Source of the DNA: Branchiostoma floridae
Lineage: Eukaryota; Chordata; Leptocardii; Amphioxiformes; Branchiostomatidae
DNA: 64,000 nucleotides
NCBI RefSeq assembly: GCF_000003815.2
Contig: NC_049996.1
Span: 5,291,069-5,355,068 of the forward strand
Direction: 5' to 3'
Shown: positions 45,698 to 58,200 of the stretch, piece by piece
Numbering within the stretch: the first letter of the stretch is position 1
How the letters are laid out: every line of letters starts with the position of its first letter
Notes under the pieces: generated by a model
Told to the model about the DNA's origin: nothing
What the model saw: the letters and a program-made list of their open reading frames with translations, nothing else
Database searches by the model: none
Translations under genes and position numbers: made by a program

Positions 45698-45910
45698 GCT
45701 GGGCGTGGTGGCGCGCGCCTGTAAGCCAGCTACGTGGAGGCTGGGGTTGGTGGACCGCTTGAGGCCGGGGGTTGAGGTCCTGAGTTCGGTCCCCACCGTG
45801 CCCCCGAAGTTGTGCCCTTGGGAAAGGCATTTTACATGACCTTGCTCACTTAACCCAGGTGTAAACATGGGTACCTGACTTCGGTTGGGAAGGTCAAAGA
45901 CCACCCTTAC
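45698..45910 (+). mobile_element. SINE with a 7SL RNA-like head
   Basis: The first ~100 nt (gctgggcgtggtggcgcgcg, cctgtaagccagctac, gtggaggctggg, ggaccgcttgaggccggggg) follow the 5' domain of 7SL RNA, as in Alu. An A-box-like region (gtggcgcgcgcctgt) and a B-box-like gagttcggtcc are present. After about 45800 it continues into ttgtgcccttgggaaaggca, ctcacttaacccaggtgtaa and gggtacctgac, a tail also seen (variant) in the tRNA-headed SINE at 48061-48585. It is not the native 7SL gene, since the S domain is absent. Confidence 0.65.
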
Positions 45911-46410
45911 CTTCTGTCTGTACCGTGTATGTGTCACTGTCAATATAGGTTACAAAACTTGAGTGCAGTGCCATATTGTTCTCGTCTGACCAAAAGCAAA
46001 AAGAAAAAAAAAATTACATTTTCTTACAAGGTTGTCTCATCGCCAACTGCTATTGTCACGTCTTCTGCTTTTTCTGTTACCTGTGAAGCAAATATCGTCT
46101 TTACGGTACAGATATTTTGATGAAATGAAAGGAAATGATTAATCATAATTCATATTAGTAGTTTGGGATTAAAAACTTTCGTAAACTTCAGTTTGATAAT
46201 AAAGATAATAGAAGAAATAATGAACCATCAATCATTGTTCAAAGTTTATTTGCTTGTTGTAGAAGACCTTACGGAAGTCCATGTACTTCTGACGTATCAA
46301 ACATTTATTGTGATACGTTTATTATATACCGACGGCATCATTTAAGTTTTAATTTTTGTTTTGTTGTTGTTGCTGTTGGCCTTTTTAAGGTGTAGAAAAG
46401 TTATTTATAC

Positions 46411-46556
46411 CTGTCTCGGCCAGACAGAGACGACAGCCTGGCCTGTCGTAGTTTTCTCCGCCTGCTGATTTAGCTGCCTGACTGACAGCTGTAGGTTCAG
46501 CAGATCGGAACGTGTATTTTCGTCCAGCTTGTCGAATGATAACTTTACGTCCGACA
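46411..46556 (-). CDS. candidate internal exon, coiled-coil-like, unknown gene
   Basis: Minus-strand segment between GCTGTCACAG and donor GTATAAATAA (146 nt, entering in phase 1). It reads SDVKLSFDKLDENTRSDLLN then LQLSVRQLNQQAEKTTTGQ, with hydrophobic heptad-like spacing. An alternative acceptor lies nine bases upstream. Another frame with its own Met (46594) is also open, but its composition is less protein-like. Partner exons were not identified; 40555-40635 on the same strand is a possibility. Confidence 0.35.
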
Positions 46557-46569
46557 CTGTGACAGCTTA

Positions 46570-47940
46570 GAAAGATACAGGGACATGACGTCATATACTG
46601 TGTCCATTTGAGGGGCAGTGGTGAGCTATTTTAGAGCTAGGTGTTACCAGTCAGGGTTTTAGCTCTTCTTTTGTCAGAAATTCAGGCTTTTATCTATGTT
46701 TTGAGAGTCTGGTATGGCCTAGAATAATGATGGCTGGATGTTGTACAGAGTTGTCAAAAGTCACCAAAGTTCGTTTCCGTGTTGTTTCCAAGAGTTTCCG
46801 ACCGTTTTTTTTAGAGATGGCTACTTGTGCACTACGTTGGCACTTTAGAGATCGAACTACATTGCCAATATGCGTTTACAACATATAACGGGGGCAACCC
46901 TAAGATCCCTGCTATTTTACGCGCTCGAACTAACGGCGCTCCATCACTAGTTGCCAAAGAGTGGTCAAGTTTTGATCAATGAATTTTTAACACATTTATT
47001 TAGAGATCATAGTTGAATAAGGAATCCATACTGTTCATGGACCCTCCGCCTTCCGCGTTACAACTGGCAAACACCGAGGACGTTATCGTGAATATAAATT
47101 CCGATTTTGAGCTGCGTTAGACAGTGCGTTAGACAGTGTGCCCCGCTTTTTGAATTTGCTCTCTTCGGAAGTTGGTGACCAATTTAGACAAACATGAATA
47201 AAAATTGTGTGTGCTTTTTGTCTCCCGCGAGGGGGGCTAAATCTTTCACGATCCAGGTCGTGTCTTTATGGGAAAGATGCACTGAATGCGGCGGCCCGAC
47301 TCACAAAATCATAACGAAAATGACAACGCCCAAATCAACAAAAAAACTCTGTGTACGTATCGGGAAACATATTCGACATCACTCTGTGAAGTTTTACTTA
47401 TATCGACGGTACGAATCATTTGTTAGAGTAACAAATCTTTTGGGCGTTCGCTCGTCTGCCACCTGCGGGGCCACACTCCCTGGGGAAAACAACGGCGGTG
47501 ATGCTTATGTTTTTTTTTCTATGGCCAGTCTTCTATTCAACAAACATTTGAAGACCAATATTTGTAGTGTTTTGTGAAGCTTTATTTCTTATGTGAATGA
47601 CAGTTGTGTGGCTGTTTTTTACTGGTTGTTGATTTATGGACACGAGCCACCAATACCTAGTAACAGGTGACCACAGTGATTCGGTGCTACCAACATTATT
47701 GTGAAAATTCTGTCTTAAAAGAAAAGGGAAGTGAATATGTGTAAATAAATTTTTATAGAAAAAAAGCTGTTTGTTTGGACTTGGTTTATTTACCTTTCTA
47801 ATCATCATAGTCAGTGGCAACAAACACGACGTACTTATGCATAATAAGATCAGCAAAAAATCCGGGCATCTCAGGGCAGGGGGTATCTTAGGGCGGCCCC
47901 CGTTATATATAGTAGTGCCATGTGTATAATAGTGAGTGAC
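46570..47940. other. no gene recognised
   Basis: Frames at 47194-47577 (plus) and 47533-48114 (minus) are long by chance standards, but have no recognisable motif, overlap repeat material and lack clear splice context. A TGACGTCA (CRE-like) site is at 46586-46593. Confidence 0.35.
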
Positions 47941-47949
47941 TTTTTCACG

Positions 47950-49255
47950 GAGGTAATAAGACCCTGACCTTATACAAAGGACAAAAAAAGAGTCTACCCA
48001 AGCATACGACTGTTTCTTCTGTAAGCAACACCACCGGCGGAGGTGTTTATAATACAAACACACATGGTTCTCCTGCCGATTCGACAGATGAGCAGGCAGA
48101 CAGCAGACAGGCATTTACCTGTTTGCCTGACCTGAACATGACTTTTTTATGGTGAAGGAGGGGTGTGCAATTCCTTCTCCACCCTCTCGTCTTCTGGAGC
48201 ACTAAGTCTCACAGGGACAGAACAGTATGACACGTGTGAGACGGCTTCAGCAGATGCAGCTTTGTTTTTCGGAGTATCCGTCTCCTTGGAGGACTTCCGA
48301 CCAAGGATGTAAGGACTTCCCCCTACCCCCGATCGCGCGACTCGTGTGTCATGGTGGGTGCGTCATGCCCGAACATGCCCTTAGGCCTGTCTCGACCACA
48401 AAGCCCCGCCAAGGCCGCTAGCCGCAGCTAGATACTTATTTACACCTGAGTTATGTGAGGAATGTCGTGTAAAGTGCCTTTCCCAAGGCAAGGGCACAAG
48501 ATCGGTGACACGGCAGTCGGATTCGAACCCCCAACCTCTCGGTCTCGAGCCGAACATATCTGCCACTGCGCTACGCGGTCCCACCTAATACAAACAGGCG
48601 TAAGCTTTAACAGGTATCATGTAGATATCACTAGATACACAATGTCCATTTTAAGGTCAGACGCATGTTTCCACAAAAGCTTGCTGGACAAGTTTCACTG
48701 GCCTCAAACAACCCCTAATGATGCAACAAGTCCTTGGCAGAAAACGGAGTTAATAAGACCTTGATCTTATACAAAAGACAAGAAAAGAGTCTATCCAAGC
48801 ATACGTCTGTCTCTTCTGTAAGCACAACCACCGGTCAAGATGTTTATAGTGCAAACAGGCGTATGTTTGACAGGTATCATGTGCATTAGATACATAATAC
48901 CCATTTCAAGGTCAGACCTATGTTAACACAAAAGCTTGCTGAACTGGTTTCAAGGACCCCAAACAACGCCTAATGATGCAAAAAGTCCTTGCAAGAAAAC
49001 GTAGTTAATAAGACCTTGATCTTAAACAAAGGACAAGAAAAGAGTCTACCCAAGCATACCCCTGTTTCTATTATAAGCACAACCACCGGTGGAGTTCTTT
49101 ATAACACATGCAGGCGTATGTTTGATAGGTATCATGTGCACCAGATACACGATGCCCATTTCAAGGCCAGACTTTTATGTTTACACAAAAGCTTGCTGGA
49201 CTGGTTCCACTGACCCCAAACAACGCCTAATGAAGCAAAAAGTCATTGGCAGAAA
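47950..49255 (+). repeat. tandem copies of the P450 upstream region
   Basis: A unit of about 245 bp recurs: key phrases aaccaccggt, aaaagcttgctgga, aatgatgcaa and gcagaaaacgga. Copies span 47950-48050 plus 48597-48770 (split by a SINE), 48771-49020 and 49021-49255. The last copy ends in the P450 start codon: gcagaaaATGGcgg there corresponds to gcagaaaacggag and aagaaaacgtag in earlier copies, where ATG is ACG. Confidence 0.75.
48061..48585 (-). mobile_element. tRNA-headed SINE with 11-bp target duplication
   Basis: TAATACAAACA occurs on both sides (48050-48060 and 48586-48596). On minus the head reads gtgggaccgcgtagcgcagt then ggcagatatg, with A box tagcgcagtgg and B box ggttcgaatcc (plus 48519-48529). 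The tail region cttgtgcccttgccttggga, aaggcactttacac and aactcaggtgtaaataagta resembles the tail of the element at 45698-45910. It interrupted one copy of the P450 upstream repeat. Confidence 0.78.
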
Positions 49256-52200
49256 ATGGCGGAGAGTGCACTATATGTGGAGATCTTCAGGCTGTCACTT
49301 CTGAACTGTCAGACGTTTCTGGTGCTCTGTCTTGCCTTTCTTTTGTCGTTCTTGTTTCTAAGACGTCCTAGGAACCTTCCTCCTTACCCTGCAGGATGGT
49401 GGCCTGTCTTCGGGCACCTCTTCTCCTTGGGCCGAGCGCCACACCTGAAGTTTACGGAGTGGAGGCGGCAGTACGGGGACGTGTTCACGGTGAGATTTGG
49501 GCTAAACGACGTGGTGGTTCTGAACGGCTACACGGTCGTGAAGGACGCACTCGTGAGCAGGTCCGAACTGTTCGCCTCCAGGCCGCCGAGTTACGTATTC
49601 GACATTATTACTGGTGTCGGAAAAGGTATGTACGTAATGTTTATTACCTGCATGTATGCAGGTATGGTTTTGATGCTGGTGGAAACTTTTCGGTAGCCGG
49701 GGATGTAGGGCGCTGTATCTCGTGAACGGATGGTGCGAGCACGACGATTTTTGGTACGTGGGTTGGGGGTGGTAGCCTGACACTCAGGTGTGATTTTGGG
49801 CCTCCTGGCGCTTGACCTTGACATTGAAGGTGGCATTTTTTGTGTTTTTGGGGCACGTTTGGCGCTGTGTGTCCGGAACGATACGCGCCATTGCGACGAT
49901 TTTTGGTGCATGGGTGGGGGGTTGTTGCCTGTTGCCTAGGATTGACTTTGGGCCTTGTCGCGTTTGAACTTGACCCGGCAGGTCGAATTTTGTGTCCGGG
50001 AGGGGTGTTTCCGGAGTTATATCTTCTGAACGGCTGGTGCTGGCGCAATGATATTTGGCACATGTGTCGGCGGTGGCTGAATAATGCTCAATTTTGATTT
50101 TGGCGCCCTTGGTGCTTGAACTTGACATTTTAGGTTACCTTTTGTGCGGGCACGGGGCGTGCGCTGTATCTCCGGAACGCAAGGTACCATTATGTTGCTA
50201 TTTGGTACGTGAGTTGTTTGTGGTGTCCTGGTGGTCAGGTTTGATTTTGGGCCTCCTAGTGCTTGAACTTGATACTGTATAGGTTGACCCTGTTTTTGTG
50301 TGGTTGGAGCATCCTCCCAATATCTGCTTGGTTTTAAAAACAGATTATGGTTGGGTGTAGAACCATCATCTGGCCTGGGCCACCTTCAATGTATCAGGTT
50401 ACTTAGTGGCACTGACAGTTTGCCAGATGACGGGAGTGTACAAGATTATATATCTGTTGGTCAGGTATAATTGGAGTTTGCTTATTACTCTTTGTGGTGT
50501 TTCTAGAGCTGTATAGTACAGAGTTTTAAGTTCCGGTACAAGTTCCTTTACCCTGTTGGCAATCATGGTTGAACTTGAACTTAAACAGAAGAAGATGCAA
50601 TTTTCTAATGTGGAGGAGAACTGTATAGAGTGTGGGCATAAGAGAAAGGTATGTGTATGATTTGTCCTGTGTTTCTTTTTGTTTCTTTGGTAATGCCATT
50701 TCCATACTGTATACAGGTAATTTGTTGTTTTGTGCTAGTCATATTCGCTTGGTTTTTGGGCCTGCTTAATCTATGATACAGGCAGGGTTAAGTGGTGGAG
50801 GCTTAGCTTTGTTCTGTTTTGAATTCAGTATCGTTTGTTGCATTTTGTCGCGGCAAATATATGATGAAATTCCCCTTCTAAGCAACTGCTCATTGGTTTG
50901 CGGGGATGTTTGCTGGGTGTTTGCTCTGACTACAACAGCTTCTGAACTTTTCAAAGCTTCCATTGCCAGCAGCTTGCCATCTATAAATGGGATTGACAAG
51001 GACATTTTTCATAGTAAATTGTGCTGTTAAATTTGGCTTAGATACTACAGGAGATTTAGGTTTGGGTTGGATGGATTGAATGAAAATATCATACCACCCT
51101 GGGGACTAACTGTTGCTGCTGCATGGGGGCTACCACTATTCATATTGTCTAATGTCTATGGAACTACAGATAAAAGTATCATTGGTCAAATTATGCAAGT
51201 AACATTCCGATGTCAAGTGAATAACACCCCAGAAATAAATCTTTAATGAATATCATTGGAAGAACACAAACCAAGGAGACTTAGCAGCTGCATTAGGTCA
51301 GTACATTGAAATAGGAAGATATTAGTATATCATGTGACAGAGTAACTACATGTGCATGGGCCATCTGAGACAAAAAAAGGTAGCGTCTCAACAACTTCAA
51401 AGTACTGTGGTTGGTTACATAAGAAATCCAAAATAAGTAATGTTCATCCATGTCCAAACTTACAAATTCAGAAAATGGAATTTCAGAGTCAGACTTTTGC
51501 ATGGTGCACAACCAACACGGTAAAAAGCTCATTTTTCCAACCACGTACCATAGACAAAAAGGCAAAAATACACAATAGGTCTACAGAAACCCAATACATT
51601 TCATGCAGGCCTGAGGTCTACGAACTCTTGTTTATTTTCAGGGTTAAAATTTGTCGTAAACACATGTTGAATGTCAGCACCTGGCACTGTAAGCTTGTAA
51701 CAAGTTTCATGAAGGCGCCATATTTATCTGTGTGCAGCTGTTAGATCCAGACTGGGGGGGGGGGGGGGTCTAAAAGTGCTTGCGCCAACTTTGATGTTGT
51801 GTGACTCCCAAACGGCTTGTGCTAGGACAACCAAAATTGTGATTTTTCTTTAAAAGCTGTTGGCAACAATTTACTAAACAATCGTCTAAACAATGGACTT
51901 TTTTCTTGCTAAATTACATATATTTTCATATATCTTTCATGTCTGAGATACCTTTTTGTGACATTTATAATTCAATATGCATAATTATGCTAATGTTATG
52001 ACGTTACTGACAAAATCCAAGATGGCTGCCAATATCATCGTGAAAAGTATAATCAGCTTATTTTCACTCGAATTTCCTCACTACTTGGTATTCCCTACAA
52101 AATATTCATGTGGACGTTTTTGATCCATTTCCATGGGATTTTAGGGTTATATGTTAAAAAATGTTTATCTTAAGACATTTAAGGTTGATGATCCAAGATG

Positions 52201-55200
52201 GCGGATTGAAAGTAGTAGCTAAAATACAATTTGCGACATTTTATGACGTCATTTAGACGTAGTTGGACTGACTTTTGACAACATAAGTCTTAGAAGACTT
52301 GAATATTGATAAGAAACCCTTTATTGGTAACTTTCGTGTGATATATTTGAGTATTATGGGAATTCCCCGTTTAAGCCCAAAAAATCAATCATAATTACGT
52401 CATAATAATATCAACATTTCAGGCATTATTAAACTTTACAAGAACATTACCCAAAATTCAGCGATCGTACAGTAAGCGGTTTTTAAATTACGAAGGAATG
52501 GGGGGGGGGCTGAAACCCCACCCCCCCAACTAGCCAGGGAATGCCAAAAAGCCGAGTCTGGATAGGGTTAATGTTGAGAGCTATCGTTTTTCTTGTTTCA
52601 CTGTCTACATTGTCTACTTTAAAGAATTATGTGTTTCTAAAACGCGTTCGCCGTAGCACTTTAAACAACTACTTTAAATATTATATAGAATGTGAATTCA
52701 ATTATCTTAAACGGTTAATCAACAAAAGTTTGATATCATTCTATTCTGCATTAAAATCCGTAGCTGTAAAGTCTCCTTTAGTTCTACATAAAAATGATGA
52801 TATAAATAATTACAACGCATCTCATCTTTCCCACCACAAGAGTTTAAATAACAACTAAAAGTTAGAATTATTTTTATACCATGAAAAATTAACTATTTTG
52901 TAAATGTTTTTTTAGCAATGAGATACCCTTCTTGCTTTTAGCAACTCTTATCAACGCATCAATATTATCAAAACATATCCACGTCTTCTCGAGTTTAGCT
53001 GCCCGCCAACAAAAAATAAGATGGATAGACGAAAGTGGTAACATAACCTTTTCTTGGCGAAGTTATCAATAATAACCAGTCAATGGAGATGTACAATAAA
53101 TAAATTAGATCAATGCTGTCCAAAATCAACTTCAGATGTCATTCCATAAATCAAATTCCTGTTTGTCTTGATTTCGTTTATGTGTTTGTTTTCTTCAAAA
53201 TCAAACTACAACAGGTCTTGTGACTGCAAGATGGGGACATGGTTACAAACAGAAAAAGAAATTCTCCATAAGTGTCTTGAGAACCCTGGGAATGAAAGTC
53301 GGAAAGAATAGCGTTGAAGACAAGATTAAAGAAGAAGCAATGTGTATGTGTGAAAAGGTAAGCAGTGGTCATTTATTTTACGAAAAAATAATTTTATCAA
53401 CTAAAAATATTCTAAGCTGTTTAGATTTATAATGAGGACACAGATCGTGCCCGATGGCCAATTGCAAGTACATGGTATAAACATAGTGACAATGGACAGT
53501 CATTAACAATGTTCTACTCTAATACTAGTGTTGGCTATTTCTAAACAGGTTGGGTTTGACTTCTTTTTTGGAAGCAGAGGGAGACGAAAAGCACCACCTT
53601 TTCTAAAATTTTAGGGTTCTGCGATTTCAAGAGTCTTATTATAGTACTCGCGATTATAGCACTCGAATTCTTTTTAATACAAAGTGTCTAACCCGCTTTC
53701 GGTAAACTTAAAATGGTGGTAATTCCGCAGGTGCAAATACCCGATTTTTATCAATATAATTAGCTCTGACGCTATGTCTGTTGTTTACATCTTTCTCTGC
53801 CTCCTTTATTCATTCATGTACACTTACACTTCGAATATGCATATGCAAGTATCCGAAATAATATCGATATCATACCTATATCCACCTTAGAAACATTACA
53901 ATGATTCCCTGCATCGAATTCTCCTGTCAATACTAGCAGCAATTGGTTTAGTAGATCACCAACGTGCAATTGGGAATGTGGGAATGGAATAAGGGCCAAA
54001 GTTTGTCAAAGGTTGCATTTTTCTTGCTTAGATTGCAGAGTACAGGGGAAAGCCATTCGACGTTGAGGAAGAAATACGAACCACAATAGCCAACGTCATT
54101 TGTTCCATGATCTTCGGCAACCGTTTTGACTATGGGGATGAGAAGTTTAGAGAACTGGCAGAAGCCATGATCGTCACATTGGTGAGCATTACATCTGGAC
54201 AGCTGATCAGCATCTTCCCTTTCCTGCGATTTGTTCCATATGGTGAGTGTTGTGCCTTTCGTATTTCGTTAAGCCATTCCAGACAGGTGTACCGAAAGTG
54301 CGAAAAGGAACGAAAAGGAACGAAAAAGAGGGAAAAGGAACGAAAAGGAACGAAAAGAAAAGAAACGAAAAGGAACGAAAAGAAACGAAAAAGAAAGTAC
54401 CGAAAGTGCGAAAAGAACGAAAAGGAACCTTTCGCACTTTCGGTAGACCCTTCCAGACTGGGTTTTTCTGACATTTCTTGGCCTGGGAGGGTCTCATTCG
54501 ACCCCCCCCCCCTTCATAATTTCAAAACGGCTTACTGTACGATCACCAAATTTGCAGGGGGCGATGTGCTTGTTCAGTTTTATAATTCCTAAAATTACTG
54601 GTAATCTGGCTTCATTAACACTTTTTTTTAAGAGACCATATATAGCAATATGAAGATAGACTATGTTTTCTTTTTAGGGCTAAAATGCATCCAACAACCC
54701 TTTTTTCGCAGTGAACAAGGCTTGTAACGATGCAGTCAAGTACAACGAAAAGATCCTAAAGTTCATCAGGGAAGAGATATCTCGCCATCGCCGTGACCTC
54801 GACCGCGAGAATCCACGAGATTTCCTCGATTTCTGCCTGATTGAAGTGGACAGACACGACAAGGTAGACAACCTGACAGAAGAGAATGTGATGCATGTTG
54901 TTCAAGAACTTCTCTTTGGTGGAATCGACACCACTACTAACACACTCCGATGGGGGCTCATGTACATGATCCTGTACCCAGATGTCCAGAAAAAGGTTTG
55001 TGATATAAACATGAACTTAATTGCTCGATACCGTATTTGTACATGGTACAAAGTATGGCAACGACTGTTACACAAAGTACAAAATAGGTGTATAGACTAA
55101 GACATAGCAAGAAGGGCTAACAAAAGTCTTTGATATAGTGTTACAATCGAGTTAGGCTAATCATGAGTCTCATTACTTTTTCTAATAGCAAAGCAGCATT

Positions 55201-58200
55201 TGATATATTTACCTATCTTTGCATTATGGGAGTTGTGGCATCTAAAGATATATACAAATATGTCTGTAGCATCGAGTCTCTTGAAATCTGCTGTACTTGA
55301 TTCGAGAAATGTGAATAGCTCATTACGTAAAATAGCGTATCTAGAACATGCCATGAAAAGTATTAGAGCGTAGGGTCTCCATGCATAAGCAGATCAACGT
55401 AATATCATCGAACAGAATATGACAAAAACGTGTCACTGCGAAAAACACAGACAACAAGCATGCTTGAACATAACCCCTACACTATTTCAAAATATTACAT
55501 GAAACTTATCAAAACAAGCATAAAGACAGACCAGAAACAATACCTCTACCTACATCTGATCTTTATGACTATCTTCTGACACCTCACTTCTTGTTAGTGC
55601 CTAGCCTTTAAAAGCTAATAGCTGAAGAATTGACCCTACTATACATTACATATATTTGGACCCTGACGCACTTATAATACAGCGAAGAGTAAGTACAAAA
55701 TCACCGATTCAAAGAGATATTTAACTTCTCATAAACATAGGTTCAACTGGAGATTGACGCAGTTGTTGGAGGCACCCTGCCCACCCTGTCCCATCGCTCC
55801 CAGCTGCCTTACACGGAAGCTACAGTGATGGAAGTACAGCGTCTCCGCTTCGTGGTTCCTCTTGGTTTGCCACATGCTACCACACAACAGGTCAAAGTTG
55901 CTGGGTTCGACATTCCGGCTGGAACTCAAGTATGTCATTATCAAGATGTATATACATTATGTTTCCGCACAGACATAGTCTTTAGTTTACCGAATGCTTT
56001 GATTCACAAAACAGAAAAAAATGCTATGATAGAATATTGTCATTGATTATGCAAATGTACTCCTATTTTGCATAATTAGTATTTCATTTTGTACAACATA
56101 TTCTGAAGTACTTACATATCAGAAATCATGAAAACCCATCGTTCCCTCATTGAGTTATCGTCTTCAGAAGTTTTTGACAAAAAGGCCACTGCTATCCCCA
56201 AACTTGCCGCTAGGGGGCTCAAACTTATGTCATTAAACCTGGGCACAAGAGCTATCTAACACCCCCAAATCGTGACCTGTATCACTGACAGAATTCAGTG
56301 CTTATGCGTCGATGAAGGTTTGACATCAAAGTAATGTAAGTAATGCCAAAAAAACAGTCACTTAAGCAACTGGATATGATTTTGTAAACGGTCAGACGTT
56401 TCAGACAACCTTCCGGTATCTTTCGTCAGTGACACTGGAGAAATCTTGCTCGAGAGAGTTTGTATATATTCTAGCTGAGAATTTATATGCAAAAGAGGTC
56501 TACTTGGAGAACAGATTTATCCTATAGTTATAGATTAATATGCAAAAAAGGGAAAGAAAACTTTAATTTGATTTTGATAGTCTACTTATAGATTTTAGAG
56601 TGCTAATAAAGCCCCCATGTTTTGTGTTGGTGCGTGTCTGTGGGTGTCGCCATTTTGTTATCCATCATGCTAAGGGCGTGGTCTATTATGAGGAATGGTA
56701 AAATATGTAAAAAAAAATTAAACCATATGTTACTAGAATTCTGCGACTTCGTACCCCCATAAAATATTTAGGGATTTTGTAGGTGTTATGCAGAAGGCAT
56801 ACACATTTACATGATTTACTCATGGTGGTATGTATCATTGATTAGCTTACATATGTAGAAAGTTGAAATTTCTAATATGTCATACAAATTAGTTCCTCAT
56901 TTGCTTGTTTGATATTTGTTTATGTTCCAACGGTCATGAAATACATATGTTACATTTATTGAATTCGAGTTATGAAAAACAAAGGAATTATTTCAGTCCC
57001 TTATCATTTTTTTTCAAATCAAAACGCCATTTCATGCATAATAATTATGCCAGTGTGTACATCTTTGCCAAAGCTACCTGCATGCCGGAAATTGGTTGTT
57101 CCTTTCTTTTATTATCATATTTGGAATGTTTTGACAAAAATGCCTCGGCTATTTCAAAATTCAATGTTAGGGGGCGTTAATCGCGTTATGTTCACGTACA
57201 TTTTACATCCTGTATTCTTTTTTCCATGCACGGATAGCTCATGTCCATTTGGTCAGAATAGGAGGTTTCCAGTTAGTTATTATTTACGTTTTAAACTAAA
57301 CGTTTTCTTTCAGATTATTGTCCTAAGTTTGAAGGCCAAATTGAAGTTCCGATCGTTTCTAATCTTGACATGTAAATACAATGTCCATGTGTATATTTCT
57401 GTATTGTAGGTCCTGATGAACCTGCACTCTCTTCACGTGGACCCTGTTTACTGGCCGGATCCGGACCGGTTTGACCCCGGCAGGTTTCTGGACACAGACG
57501 GACGCGTCAATAGCAAGCTGGATTCTTTCATGCCGTTCTCAGGAGGTCATATTTCCAAATAGTCACCTTTCATACAGTCATGTTTGAAACAGTCGCTTTG
57601 AAACAGTCACCTTTGAAACAGTCGCCTTTCATACAGTTACCTTTCATACACTCGCTTTCACACGCAGACAGTCACCTTTCATACAGTCTCCTTTTATACA
57701 GCCATCTTTCAAACAGTCACCTATCATACAGGCAACTTTCATACAGCCAGATTTTATACGGTAACCTTTCAAACAGTCACCTTTCATACAGTCACCTTTC
57801 ATACAGTCACCTTTCATACAGTCACCTTTCATACAGTCACCTTTCATACAGTCACCTTTTAAACATTCACCTTTTATACAGTCACCCTTCATACAGTCAC
57901 TTTTCATACAGTCACCTTTCATACAGTCACCTTTCATACAGTCACCTTTTAAACAGTCACCTTTCAAACAAGTCACCTTTCATACAGTCACCTTTCATAC
58001 AGTCACCTTTTAAACAGTCACCTTTCAAACAAGTCACCTTTCATACAGTCACCTTTCATACAGTCACCTTTTAAACAGTCACCTTTCAAACAAGTCACCT
58101 TTCATACAGTCACCTTTCATATAGTTACCTTTATACAGTCACCTTTCATACGGTCACCTTTCAAACAGTCACCTTTCATACAGTTACCTTTTAAACAAGT

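Noticed and set aside
47533-48114. 193-codon minus-strand ORF
   Set aside because: No motif, no splice context, and its upstream part lies in the P450 promoter repeat and SINE insertion.
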